NCBI RefSeq assembly: GCF_040054535.1
Contig: NC_090794.1
Coordinates: 6,797,001-6,861,000 of the forward strand
Reading direction: 5' to 3'
Source of the DNA: Antennarius striatus
Lineage: Eukaryota; Chordata; Actinopteri; Lophiiformes; Antennariidae
Length of the DNA stretch: 64,000 nucleotides
A program made the translations under genes and the position numbers. This document shows positions 1-12,600 of this stretch, piece by piece. Positions within the stretch are counted from its first letter, which is position 1. Every line of letters starts with the position of its first letter. The notes under the pieces were generated by a model. That model saw only the letters and a list, made by a program, of their open reading frames with translations. It was not told the origin of the DNA and searched no databases.

Positions 1-349
1 GGAAGGCAGAGGTCGACCGCACAGGAGGCAGCCGGGGTTCCACATCTTCTGGAACTCGACGCCCACGTCTGTTTGTCAGCACATTTCTGAGCATCAGAGT
101 ATAACATGGTAAAAATAAAAAGGAAGAAATAGAACTAAGAAAAGTGAACTGGTCTTTTTGAACATTGTTACATATAAAATAATGAGAATAACAACTCAGT
201 TTAAACTCCTCAAATCACTATCAATATGGATTTTCTGGCTCCTCTTACTGTCATTGAAGGCATCATGTGATGGAAACTATGGACTATTTCACAGATAGTT
301 TTGGTTTTATACAGTGACGTTGAGCTGAATCAATATTTTATGCAATAAC

Positions 350-412
350 TTAATTTCCCTTCGGGGATTATAACAGTGTATAAAATAAAATAAATTAAAA
401 AAAATTAAAATT
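350..412 (+). repeat. truncated LINE-like 3' tail (TTTCCCTTCGGGGATTA type)
   Basis: The bases TTTCCCTTCGGGGATTATAA are followed by a TAAAATAAAATAAA run. This resembles the common teleost non-LTR retroposon ending in which a CCGGGGATTAATAAAGTAT box runs into a short tandem tail. Two further copies are in this window, at 56841-56884 (inverted) and 61611-61663, each with a different tail repeat. Assignment to the CR1/L2 group is inference from memory of such tails; only the end of the element is present. Confidence 0.5.
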
Positions 413-1460
413 AACGACGGCAGATTTAATTCTCACTCATTTCAGTTAATTCCCATGGAATTGCTGATAAAAAATGTTGGATCTTTGAGGGTGCAGTGTT
501 TCAAATATGGAGAAAGACTGTTTTCCTTGTTAGCAACATGTTATGTTTAATATTACTGTACCTTTTCTTATTTTAACTCGCAGGTTAATGTCATTCTAAC
601 AAAGAAAAACCTCAACAACAAAAAAACAGCGCTGACCCCACTGGTTCTCAAACCTTCCACCTTAAGTTCTGCTGTCGGTTACTTGGCAGAGATGTGTCAC
701 CAGCCAAGGAGGAAAAGGTGTTTCTATGTCTGGATGAGGATGAAAAGAGTTTGGGAGTTGATTAATCCCTTACCCCCCCCCCCACCCAACCCCTCCACCC
801 TGCTCCTCCCGCACACACAACGGAGGCATGACACCGCCATTTATCATGTGCCCTGTGTGTCCCCACATCCTGAGGAATTGCATCTGATGCTTTGTCATGA
901 GTGGCAGCAGCGAGGGAACACACGTCACGTGACCCCCACCCCCAACCCCCACACATCACCTCACAGGCCTCACATCTCCACCAGGGAGGGGCTGGTCTTT
1001 ACATAAATTCACATTCAAAGTAAAAGCCCCCTTTAGTATTCAACAGAAACTCTTTCACGTTGTTTTAGTACATGGCTGGTGGATGCTATGGCGATGGAAA
1101 GTGAAGAACATTTTATTGTATTTGTTCAGCCAATGGAAAAATAGTGCAGTATACACTGGTAACATTCTTGGTATCTGATTGGACAGCCCACCTCCAGAAT
1201 CACTGTCAGAGTCACAGAACTCAACCTGAAAAAAAAATCCTGTTTATATTGTTTATAACAGATTATTTAAGAACAAACAACGACTAAATCTTTGACCATA
1301 AAAACCTACTGTATTAGAAATATTTTTTTATTGCCAGTAGCTGTAAGAAAAAATATGAATTAACAAAGTGGTGGGTCTGGATCTATTTCTCAACTAGATC
1401 AAACTTGGATTTTGTCATTTTTGAAGAGGTTCACTCCAACACTGCACATAACATACATAA

Positions 1461-1605
1461 CGTAACGTAACGTAACGTAACGTAACGTAACGTAACGTAA
1501 CGTAACGTAACGTAACGTAACGTAACATAACATAACATAACATAACATAACATAACATAACATAACATAACATAACATAACATAACATAACATAATATAA
1601 CATAA
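1461..1605. repeat. CGTAA/CATAA pentanucleotide array
   Basis: Thirteen uninterrupted CGTAA units (1461-1525) switch abruptly to fourteen CATAA units (1526-1595), followed by one TATAA and one more CATAA. The switch is a single CpG to CpA change copied through half of the array. Both strands give artefactual open frames of repeated YVTLR or YVMLC. Confidence 0.98.
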
Positions 1606-3231
1606 CAAGCGTGCTCCCTCCTCTTTGTAAATACGGGCTTGGTGTACTTTTAGGAACACCCAAAGTGGAGTCTGATCTCTGACCGTCGCTGACCTGGACG
1701 AACGCTCTGTGAGGATATTGTGTTTAACCGTCTGAGACGCACAGATAAATGCGAGCCATGAAAATCATGCACTGGATTCAGGAATTAGGAAGAAAGGTAG
1801 ATCCACCCCCACAATGGCAGGAAGTACCCCTTTGGGACTTTTACGTGATATCATCAGCCTTCAGGTTTAGCAATCAAAATATATTACATGTCTAAAGGAT
1901 GGTCGGCATCTTTGTTTTACTCCTTTTCTACTCTGTTTGGGATCCGAGCCACATCGAAACAAAGGCTGCTATGACATCTTCAGTCTCTTCCAGTCTGACA
2001 CTAAGAATCAAATGAGATTAATGCAGCAATAAAACACATCGATCAGGACCCAAATCTTTGGCTCTTGTGTGACTGACACAGATGGAGTTCATTGGCTTCG
2101 GCGCCAAAGCATCAGATGTTACGAAAGTCATTTTTAAATGAAAACAGGAAACGATTGCACGGAAATATCTGATCTCTTGTAGAGATTTAAATTGAGTTAT
2201 ATAATAGAGACCCAGAAACCTGTTTGTAACAGTGACTGAGTGGTGAACCTCAGCGGTTGTGTTGCTTTATGTTTCTCTTTTAGAGTCTGACGGCAGTATT
2301 GATGAAACGTCAACCATTTACTTTTAAATAATGACTAAATATATATTGTTATTGGCTGTATGTCCATTATTAGAATTTATCGTTATTGTTGTTTATTTAT
2401 TGTTAATTCAATTGATCAATTGTGTTGGAGAAGTATAGTCTCATTCATAGTTCATTCACTCATGAATTCATAAACATTACCCACAGCGCAGACAATATAT
2501 TCCACACCTGATGATCCAAAGTGTTTTTTTAGGACTATTAACTACTGTGAGATAATATATAATTACTCTACCAACTTGAACCATACTTAAGGCAACAACA
2601 TATCACACTGATTTATCTTCTCTCTTACTTTGGCTGATTTTCATTTTCTCTGAGTAAGTTGCTAATTGTGAATAGCTGCTAACTGCTATTAGATTATTTC
2701 CACATAATATCTTATCAACCCCCCCACCCCATACCGTTCTTTTCACCAACTCATTCCTGAGATCGATTTGAAATAGAATAAAATAAATTTTCCATTAAAA
2801 CAAGGACCGCTGTGCTGCAGAGAACACACTTCATTATTTTGCAATCCCACTGAATCATTTTTGCAAAAACAAAACCGGTACAGTAGCTCCCTGTTCTTGA
2901 ATAGATTCTCCCTCCCAAAAAACTAAACTTGACAGATTGATTGGGAGGAAAGTCCATCTCATTGTGTTGCAGAGCCTGAAACTCAGTCTCTCCTGGGCCT
3001 CTTAACAAAGCCAACCAACACCAGCGCTTCCTCTCAGATTTCCTCCCGTGCCTTCTGCCTGAACGCTGCTACCAGGAGGCAGATGTATGCATGGAGGGTT
3101 ATCCAGGAACACCCCCCCTCGCCCCTGTTCTCCTTACTGGAGCACTAAATCAGATTGCCCCCCTGAGGAGACCACCTTGGCACACTGACAGAAATATTCT
3201 GAACTTCCTGTGACCCCCCAAAAAAGAACAA

Positions 3232-3268
3232 ACAAATATACCCACCCTTCTCAAGTGGGTATATTTGT
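3232..3268. repeat. perfect 14-bp inverted repeat, 9-nt loop
   Basis: The left arm ACAAATATACCCAC (3232-3245) and right arm GTGGGTATATTTGT (3255-3268) are perfect reverse complements around the loop CCTTCTCAA. It could be a foldback transposon remnant or a structured RNA. No flanking duplication is obvious and no gene is recognised beside it. Confidence 0.85.
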
Positions 3269-4054
3269 CTGACTGTTTCCACTTTCCGTTTTGAACACTT
3301 TCCATCTTCTACACACACTGGGCCTCACGTTTAATTTGGATCTCTTTAAATATCTTTTGTTCTTCGTGCAGGAACATAAAAGTAGCCACAGACACACAAT
3401 AACGTTTGATTAGCAGATTGTTTTCGTGCCTCTGACCGGAGTAACATAAGAAAGAAATCATAGAGTGGAAGTCTGCAAATCTCCAATAACCTGTGTCCTA
3501 TTTTTCAATGCATCCTCTGTTTTATTACTGTCAACAACAGTCCAGACAGTACTGCACGACCTTCAATCCTATCCTCTAATTATTTACACTAATGCAGAAA
3601 CAGAAACACAGGCACACCTGGAATTATCATCCATAGCATCACAAAACTGCATCTGTTCCCCTCTGAGTCCAGCGACGCCTCTGCTGCTTCAGACTTCATC
3701 CATGTCAGAGTGTTTCATTCATTATTTCAATGCACATTTTTACTACGTGAATGAAAAGGATTGAAAACTGGGCCTTTTTTATTAATTCTTCCAAATGCGC
3801 ATTCACAGATTCCCTCCAGTGCTGCCTTGCTTCGCTGGTCCAGAGCGATTCTCCAACATGAGACAATTTTAAATGCAATGTGAACTTCATTTTGAATTGC
3901 AAGCTTCTGCCTCAGGGGGATGTTGTTCATCGGGCCCATATTAACAAAACCATATGTCACCCTGGCATTAACAAGACTTTATTTATAGTGCAACAACAGT
4001 TTTAGTGTCTCAGACTGTGGCCCGTTATGTTAATACCTGTTCTGTGTGTGCCTG

Positions 4055-4340
4055 TAAAAAAGACCTCAGGTCTACCCCCCACTAATGGTAACACTGTGGT
4101 TCTGACCGTGGTTGCTTTGCCCAAGCTTCCCTCAGCCAAGAAAACAGAGAAGGTCATGGAGTCTAATGTTTTCAGAATTCATGGTTTCCCTAAGGATGTC
4201 ATTTCCGACAGAGTCGCTCAGTTTATTTCGCAGTTCTGGGAAGGAGTTCTGATTTGTTTCATCGTCAACCTCTCTTTTGGGTTCAATTCTCAGACCAATT
4301 GTCAGGCTGAACGCCTCAACCAGGAGTTGGAGACCGGTCC
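4055..4340 (+). mobile_element. Ty3/Gypsy-type LTR retrotransposon fossil, integrase fragment
   Basis: The translated plus strand resembles the integrase core of vertebrate Ty3/Gypsy elements: a VFRIHGFPKDVISDR stretch, then QFWEG, then NCQAERLNQELE. This matches the usual order HGFP-DVVSDRG-QF-FW ... N-GQ-ERLNQ. Only this integrase piece is recognisable. No LTRs, gag, protease or reverse transcriptase were seen nearby. The element is broken, strongly truncated and probably old. Confidence 0.75.
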
Positions 4341-5592
4341 ACGTCTACCAGAACCCAGGGGATTTCCAACTAACACAGTTGAAATGCAAAAATATTGGAA
4401 CTGTTAATTGGTTAGAAATACAACTTGGTCATGAACTAATTTCAAAGGGATTGCAAAGTTTATTTTCACACTGTCATCTTGCAGAGCTGCTGCTTTCACA
4501 CATCTGGCTTCACTACTCTGGTCTATGGCATATACAACACGTATGATCTGGTAATAGTAATAGTAAGTATTAGTATGAAGTGATGTTTCTTCAGGAAGGA
4601 AATGACCCTCTGCTCGGTTTAGTCACACAAACAACTCCCTGAAACCATAACTGGAAAACAATAACCCAAGGGGACGTGGCTTCCTTGGAAGGTTTCTTTA
4701 CATTCATGTGATCCTGGTTGGAAATAGAGATTTCTCTTCCCATCAGTCTGAACTCGTATCCTACGTATTTATGATTCTCAAAGGGTTTTTCCCACATAAG
4801 ACATTCCCAGAGCCTGGTGTAGGAGGTCACAGAGATTGTCAAGAAGGCTTCTTCCTCAGGTGGATGGTTGTAATAAATTTTGCACATTGCATGAATTCAA
4901 AATAAATATGAGGAACAACGAAGTAACTTGCAGTGCAGTGAGAGTATGTTTTGGATTCTCTTCCCATGCTGCTAGAAAGATTTGAAGCATGGAGGTAGTG
5001 AAAGTGAGTAAAAGTCAGTTCACAGTTAAAATAAATAGATGTGAATTCACAACTGTCGAACAAAGACAGTAATAATTAAGTATATATCTGAATTCAAATT
5101 TTGTGCAAAAACAATAATTGATGTATAATAAATAATAATCAAAACATCATTATATATTTTTCAATTAAATACTTTAATTTTGAAAATTGTTACTGATCAA
5201 AATACTTTATCTATTAATCGTGAAGCATGTCAAGATTTTTCCCACAAAGTTAAATCTAAATCTGTTGAGTAGGTTTTGTGTTATTCTGCTAACAACCAGA
5301 CAAAGAAACAAATCCAACAACAGGATGTAAATGAAAGTAAATATGAGAAATTAAAATATGAGTGTGCGATGTATGTCGTCTGGACTGAATTAATTTCATG
5401 CTCCTCAAGCCTCCTTTTCCATTAATTATCATTATTACTCATCCGAGCTATAACATTTATGATGGTTAATAAAAAAGTGAATTTATTTGATATTTTGAGA
5501 CATTTGGTTTGGAATTTCATCAGGTTTGAAAATATGACTATTTTTCGGAACTGAATTGAAACTGAACTATTCTCATCTAGTCCTTTGCCTCT

Positions 5593-5730
5593 TCACTCCT
5601 CCTCCTTCTTCTTTTTCTTCTACTTCTTCTTAATTGTAAAAGTTTTGGATGTGATTAAAGTTTCTTGCAAAAATAAAAAAATTCTTCTTCTTCTTCTTCT
5701 TATTATTATTATAATATATTTTTTCTTCTT
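5593..5730. repeat. TTC/CTT pyrimidine-rich low-complexity tract
   Basis: Imperfect CTTCTT units at 5597-5632 and a cleaner CTTCTTCTTCTTCTT run near 5683-5702 are separated by an AT-rich spacer and followed by TTATTATTATTATAATAT. This is a simple repeat. Confidence 0.85.
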
Positions 5731-8692
5731 CTGCATTAACATTAATGAATGATAAAAGTGATGTGTAGCAGCATGTTGTGACACTTTTTCATTTTATTTT
5801 ACACACTTTGTGTTTAATTAGATTAAAACTGAGTGTAATCTTATGTAAACATGTTTAAAGGTGGTTCTACTGACATTCAGTGGTCACGGAATGGAAATGT
5901 TGAGCTTCGAATGGACTGATATCACAGGTGGGAATGTCAAAATGATGAGGGAGGTGGCGCCATGTGTGCCATGTTTGTAGCTGACTTTTTAACCTATGAG
6001 AGCGTATGTTTCCCTTATCAACATATTTATTGTGGAAAACTGGCTGTGCATTAAACTAATTTGTAGGAAATGAGGCTGGAATGTGTCCTCCTTGTCTTGA
6101 CACCTCCTATCTAATAAACACACAGGTTCCTGGTTGTGTTTCCTTCTGTTTATGTTCTCTTGTCGACTTTGGGCCAACTACAGAATCCAGGGGGGCCGTG
6201 TGGAACCCAGAGGTACGTCCGACCGAGCCCGGCCTGTAGAAGCCGAGAGAAATGTTTAACCAAGTATGTGAAGAATGACTAGATAATAAAAATATTTGAG
6301 AACTGCAGCATCAGGAGGTGGAGCCTTAAAACCTCAGTAACTTTACTTCAGAAACCGTAAAGAAAGAAACCGGACAAATTTGATCCAGTTATGAAAAAAT
6401 GACCTTGATATTTGCAATAACAGGAAACCTCGGTGATGTCGATGATGTGACTCTGCAGTGTTACAAAAACTAACATGATGATCATGGGTGACGTGTGGTT
6501 ACATGACATTTTATGATTGGTACTGGAGTGTATTAATGCTGTGATAGTCACACAGCACATCTTACGGGAAATACTGGTTGTGATGTCATAATGGAAATTC
6601 CGTCGGTGATTCTCCGGTTCTGCCTACAACATCTAATATGGTTCACGTATAAAAAATTATATTCATCACCAACTCTGGCAGACATCCACTGGTTGTTCCA
6701 AATGTCATGTAGGTAAATTTATTCTGATTAGAGCAACTGATGGATGGAGATATTTTCATCTCGGTTTGGAGTTTATTCATTATTTTATTTTGAAAATTCA
6801 TTGAACTGCTGTCAGTGTTATCCCAGTGATTCCAGCTTTGCCATGTGCACATGAACTGTAAATCTTACTATGGTAGATTTGTGGAAATTTAACATTCAAA
6901 TAAAGTTCTGTGTGTGAATCTAACTGTAATATCTCTTGTAAAATCAAACAAACTGTTAGAAAACAAGCCATAAACCTCAGCTTTGTTCATTCTATTGTCC
7001 ACACTAATGCCCACTTCACCGCATTTGATGAAATGCGTCACACAGCTGCTTCCCTGAGCCTTTCAGTGTGGGGCGTCCTGCATTCTTGGAGACAATCATA
7101 CATGCACCGTGCCGGTCACCGCAGGCGGCGTCCTGCTGCGTTGGGCACCTGTGGCGGGGTCATGTGAGGGGGAACCAGCCTCAACAGGCCGGAGCTGGAT
7201 AGTGGCCATGGGAAATTATACTGTGGGCCAAACTGGAGGCTGTGGGCCACAATCTGGAGTCAGGAGATTTTAAAACACTCTTATGTAATTTAATGACCTG
7301 GAGCTAAAGTGATATTTTGTTCTCAAAACAACCCTTTTCCTCTATCTATGACTTAAAGTGAACTAAATTTCTACTTTTTTGTTTAAAAAATTTTGTTTCT
7401 TCTTGCATAAGTGCTGCTGTAAACTTGTTCTCAGTGTACTCTAACTTCTTTCTTGTAAAATTATGAATCTATTTTCCAAGTTTCCAATTTTTTTTTAACT
7501 AACAGTGATTGAATTCAGTGCTGCAGTAACCTAAACTTCTCACACACTACCCTGAGTCAAACTGAATATGTGCGTCAAGAGGACGTCTTTGTCAGGGTGT
7601 AACGTCTCTCTGATCAGTTTACGTTAATGGTTTCTTCTCATCAAACTTTTCCAGGCCTGTTTCTGGACCGCTAAAGATGTCCTGGGCGTTTGACTTGGCA
7701 GCTATGTCAGCCAACTCTTTACAACAGCAGTGGAAAAAATAGTAATAAAGCAATCAGTGAGGCGTTGCCCCCCTTTCCCCATGTGCGGACTTTACTGGCA
7801 GACCTTGGCGTCATCTGCGACCTGCTTCTGTCTGGCCTGGATCACCGTGTGTCACTGAGATGAGTAAGAGCAGTTCAATTGCTGTTTATTTCTCGAAAAC
7901 GTTTCTTTTTTTTCTTTTTTTAATTTCCTTGGTAAATTTGAAGATAATGTGACGTCAATATCAGGCTTTTTTTGGGGAGGAACGCATTTCCTTTTCACCC
8001 ACTGGAAAAGACATTTTCTGAAGACATGCGTCTCATAGGAACGTCAGTTCATGATTAATTTCTCCACTCGAAATGTAATGAAGATGAAAAACTCATTTTA
8101 CCACAAGGGATTCTGTGGAATAAAAAAAAAAAACCAATCTAGAATATTCAAGGAGCTTTTTCATTTTTGGAAAGAAAATCCTGGGAAACTTTTACTGGCA
8201 GGGAGCATTAGACAGTTCATTTTAGTGTCACCAAGTCAAATAAAGTTGAAACTGATTTCATCTCCAAAAGCACCTTGTTCATGTCTTCAAGACAGATTTA
8301 CCTTATTTTAGTAAAGACGACAAATGCAGTCTATCTGTTTGCTGCTTGCTGTAGGTTTGTATCATCCTGTTGTGTCTTTTTTCACTGATGGAATCTTACA
8401 GAAAAACTTTACAGAAGCTTAGATTAGCTTTAAAGCTTCATCCATCTTTGAGGTCTGGACAGCTCAACTGCTTGATGCTCTTCTGTGTGATCAAACCAAA
8501 TATTTCTCATGACCCTTTTCTGTTCCTTGATATTGGCTGAAAGTGTGCGTGTAAGCAGAAGTAATGGGCAAATAATGAATGTTGTATGATGATGCTACAT
8601 TACTGTGAACAGATGGATCAAAAGACTGTTAATTTAATAATCTTGCTTTTAAAATTCCCAAATAAATCATTTGTGGCTCCTCAATAATTAAG

Positions 8693-8800
8693 GAATAAAG
8701 ATTATTATAAATTAAATGATAATTAAATAAATTAAATAAACAAACAATTTAAATAAATAAATAAATAGATATATAGATATACATAAATAAATAAAACAAA
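8693..8800. repeat. AAAT/TAAA low-complexity tract
   Basis: Degenerate ATAAATTAAATAAA units run for about 100 bases and include a TAGATATATAGATATACATA patch. It lies just downstream of the candidate minus-strand exon at 8940-9072. Confidence 0.8.
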
Positions 8801-8939
8801 ACATACTTGATTATTAGTGTTTTTTTCCAAACCTCAACTCATCCCAGCAGAAAGAGTAGTCGTCCTTCGTTAATTCCAGTAAGCCACGTTTTTCCATGAG
8901 CGACTAAAAAAAACACTTCCATCATGCAGCACAAATTTA

Positions 8940-9072
8940 TCATCGCTCTCGGTGCTCTTTGTATTTTGTTGGCGCGTCCATCGGACCCACAGAAACAGAG
9001 GAGTGTGACCCCGCCGGTGTTTTTGCCTCCACCTTCTCAGCTGCATGCCGTTTGGTGGCCTTGAGTCTTGAT
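8940..9072 (-). CDS. candidate 3'-terminal coding exon, unassigned
   Basis: On the minus strand a strong acceptor (CACTTTTTGTTTCAG, ending at 9073) opens a 133-base stretch. In one frame it encodes 43 residues to a TGA at 8942-8940. The peptide is hydrophilic and rich in Lys, Glu and Ala (LKATKRHAAEKVEAKTPAG ... DAPTKYKEHRER), as expected of a cytoplasmic or secreted C-terminus. The patch is clearly richer in GC than its flanks. The exon starts in phase 2, so two bases must come from an upstream exon at a higher coordinate, which I could not find. A competing plus-strand open frame (8924-9064) starts MQHKFIIALGALCILLA and looks like a signal peptide. Only one of the two, or neither, can be real. 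I do not recognise the family. Confidence 0.3.
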
Positions 9073-9914
9073 CTGAAACAAAAAGTGACAATAACTTTTC
9101 AATGCTTGTTAGTCAACATACTTAAGGCCTGGGGAACTTGTTCCTTCCCAAATGGCGAACCTGATTCTCACAGGCTGACTGACACACAGTAATAAGTGTG
9201 TGTGTTTTTTTATTAGCTGATGATTTGAGAGGAATAAGCTTCTTTGTCCACACATCCCCTTTGGCAGCAGGGTTGTTTGTGTCTATGCAGAGGTCAGTTA
9301 GTGCTGCAGTAGTGATATAATAATAACAGGCACTGCTAATATGCCAAGCCATTAATTCAGTATGACAGTAGCTAGCTGCAGTGCCAGTGTATTCTGTTCA
9401 ATGTGTAGATGTTCCCCCGCGATAGTGGGTTGATGTAGTTATTCGTAAAAGCGGGGGCCATTGTTTTGGTGCAACACGGATGTCAGCCTTTGGATGTGTT
9501 TCATGAGTTTCTTCAAGGACGTGACAAAAGTTCGCAGTGCGTCTCCCACAGGAGTGACTGCTGAAATGAAAGCCTCTCGCTGAACCCAGTGGAAGAATCA
9601 GAAGTTTAATTGTAAATGAACTGTCCAGAGTTCAGGCTTTGGTTAACTGGCACGAAGAAATTTCTTCTGAGACTTCCAGGAACGCTGCAGCTCCAGGCGG
9701 GACTCTGCTCCGTCTCATCTCTGGTTTGGTATAAAGCTGAGGCAGAGCTCATTTCCAGAGTAAACATCCAAAAACAAAGAGCCCAACGAAGAAGATTACT
9801 ATTATTCAAACCCCCTCCTCCCTGAGGTTCTTCAGCTCCCTTATTAAGTACTTGGACTGGATTGAGAGCCTTCACAATGTGATGTAGTTATACTTACAAT
9901 TAGTTTTAAACTGA

Positions 9915-10190
9915 TAGCTAATCTAATCTAATCCTGTTTTGTCTCATTTTACCTGATCTAATCTGATTTGATCTAATTTAATTTAGTGCAGTCTAACCTG
10001 GTTTAATATAGTCTAGTCTGATCTGATATGATCTGGTTTAGTCTAGTCCGACCTAACCTGACCTGATTTGACCTAATCTAATCTAATCTAATCTAATCTA
10101 ATCTAATCTAATCTAATCTAATCTAATCTAATCTAATCTAATCTAATCTAATCTAATCCAATCTAATCTAATCTAATCTAATCCATTTAG
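9915..10190. repeat. TCTAA pentamer satellite with degraded 5' half
   Basis: A homogeneous run of CTAAT units spans about 10075-10190. The preceding 160 bases (9915-10074) are built from related but diverged units such as CTGAT, CTAGT, CTGGT and CTGAC. The array therefore grades from old, mutated copies to a recently expanded uniform block. Confidence 0.9.
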
Positions 10191-11692
10191 TATTACATAA
10201 TGTAGTTTGATATTATAGTGTACTCTAATGTATATAATATAGTGCAGCATATCATAAACATATAATTATTTCTGGCATGGTTTAACCAAAATATGTTTTT
10301 TTTTCACTAGAATTGGTAGTTATAAAGTAACATTAATGAACTACTTCTCTATATTTCTTTCTTGTGTTCAAATTGTTAAAGGTGAAATCAGAATATCCGA
10401 TGAACGCACATGAAACATTTCACCAATCCTGCTCAGTGCATCATGAAACATACGAAGGCTGAGGCTGCAACCTGGCTCAAGGGCGACGGTGTGATGAACA
10501 ATGTGAAGCAAGCCTTCTATAACCGGTTCATTCAAGGCGACGGCGGTCGAGTTCATGTAAACAATTTAACCCGAGTCGGGCCTTGACTGGAGTCCAGGAG
10601 CCTGAATATTCCACAAGGCTACATGCACCAGAAATAGAGCTGAGAGCTTTCCACTATTTATTTTTTCCTGCTTTTGCACTTTCCCCCGGATTAAATTGTG
10701 ATTGATTTCTGACCGCTGGGCACGAAGCAGAAGTGTTATCTGTGAAGCAGCTGACAGGATGTCTGATGGGGAGGGAAAGAAAAGGAAGAGAAAACATAAG
10801 AGAGAAAGTCCGGGATGCTGCTTTGAATGCCGTTTAGGCCTCTTCATCCTCACACCGATGTTTCAGGCTTCAGCTGAATATGTTCGGCTTTTCCAGGGCG
10901 ACCTCAACATATTCCATATATTTATGGAATCAGTCTGTTGCCAAGATTTGATATTATTTTCAGAGGTGTGGTCAGTGTGAGGAAAGGACCCGCAGTAAAA
11001 ATCATTCTACTCTACATGTGCCAGAGCACAGGCTGATTTGTGGTCACAGATTACCAAACAGCTGTAATTCGATCCGTTGAATACTTTTTAAAAAAATGAT
11101 CCTATAAAATCTGACCTCCTGAAATCCCATCACATGGTTCAGATTGCTGGATTGCAGCCTGGAATTTGCTGCATGATTCCAGCAGACGGGAGCGTGCATT
11201 CCATGAAATCCAGCCTCAGGGATGAGGAATGGGATAAAAATGTGCCTGATGCTGCAGAGCATGTTTCATGTTTGAAACATCTGAGCATTATAGTGAATAA
11301 ATCATATTAATTAAATTATATTATAGTAAATATCAAGACAGATTAAAACAAAATCTGTTAAAAAAAAAACAAGCTCTACTTCATGTTTATCAATTTGCGA
11401 TCATTCACCATCGCATTTCCTCCGGATGTTCCCTCTTTGTCACTTCCTCCGACCGTCTTGACTTGAATTTGTGTCTCCCTCCAAAGACTGCTTGTCAGAT
11501 TTGGAACCTTGCCTCTACTTTTATTTATTCAGTATGTGATATGAAATCCCTGGACTGAACTACGTTCCTCTGGTTTGTCATGTGATCTGTGAAGATTTAT
11601 CATTTGATCCTCTAGATATTGATCTGAACTTAGACAAACACAGATACTTATCCACCTTAGTTATTGCTACATTTTTGTGCAATTTATTCAAG

Positions 11693-11727
<35 letters not shown>

Positions 11728-11764
11728 GCACGCATGCACACACGCAGACACAAACACACACAGT
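11693..11764. repeat. (AC)n microsatellite
   Basis: A CACACA run (about 11695-11724) continues into an imperfect part with CATACGCACGCATGCACACACGCAGACACAA-like units. It creates spurious Thr-His or Cys-Val open frames on the two strands. Confidence 0.95.
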
Positions 11765-12600
11765 CGCAAACTGTGACAGCAGCTGACTCGACTTAAAAAC
11801 ACATCTGCACGGTGGCAGGTTGTCTAGAAAGAAGTGTCAAAACGGAAATGAAGCAATGATATTATCTTGTTTAAATCTAGAACACTCATCATTCCCCAAA
11901 TAAACAGATAATTTGAATGTGGGTTGGTGTGAATTGATAAGTAGTTTCCATTAATCATTTCTCTCTGGGTTACTAATTATTTTTGCTTTTGGAATGAATG
12001 CGCTGCTGATAGAGGAGCTCAGACTGGTGACAGTGACACGTCTTTTAAAGAGTATTTTTAGTGGTCGTCCTGTGTTTGTTAGTGCAGCCCAGCTGTAATT
12101 TAAAAAGACGCTGCAGACTGTTTGGCGGCGAACTGCATTCTTCCTTTTGGTGACTCCATGATATAGAGCAGAGGTACGGCTACACGCCGGTGCTACCCCC
12201 ACAAAGAAGGCCTCGCTGGTCATTTAGCTCAGCTGAAACACAGATTTTTACAAAAGGACAGGAATGTGTTTCTCCTGACAGCCAAAAGTCCAACAGACTC
12301 AACGTTTTCCAGCGGAGACGGAGGGTCTGACAGCAGCTGCTCAGGAAGACCTCATAAACTCCTGGTTTAATGATCTACTTTCATTTCAAATCCTTTCTAA
12401 AGTATCAACGTAAGACTATTTGTGTCTGGCCAGAGTTATTCAGATTGTTCAGTGTTTCATTGTTTTATGACCAATGCATCCATTTGTCAGCAGAATTTTA
12501 CTGTTGTAGCTGCAGAAGAAGCAAGTTTATTTATTATATTTCGTCTGAATCCAGTCGTTTCCAACAGAAGGATCAGACTTCTGAAGGGGGCTGGGGGGTG

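Larger units (their letters stand above)
1..4054. other. gene-free stretch, 5' part of window
   Basis: I see no convincing exon here. Open frames are short and carry no recognisable domain. The stretch holds a LINE-like tail (350-400), a pentamer array (1461-1605) and a perfect hairpin (3232-3268), listed separately. A C-rich, A-poor patch at 770-960 produces spurious proline-rich open frames on both strands. Confidence 0.6.
4341..8880. other. gene-free stretch
   Basis: The sequence is AT-rich with short open frames only. It contains a pyrimidine-rich CTT/TTC tract (5593-5705) and an AAAT-rich low-complexity run (8693-8800). I recognise no exon, RNA gene or complete transposon. Confidence 0.55.

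Noticed and set aside
683-1006. 107-codon open frame on the plus strand and two on the minus strand over a proline/glycine-rich patch
   Set aside because: Low-complexity C-rich DNA opens frames on both strands; no splice signals or family motifs.
1399-1663. Two minus-strand open frames with repeated YVMLC or YVTLR
   Set aside because: They are translations of the pentamer array.
3465-3764. 99-codon plus-strand open frame
   Set aside because: No recognisable domain, unusual composition and no supporting splice context.
10368-10556. 62-codon minus-strand frame (…EPVIEGLLHIVHHTV…)
   Set aside because: It looks protein-like in composition, but I find no acceptor/donor pair or family; left as unproven.
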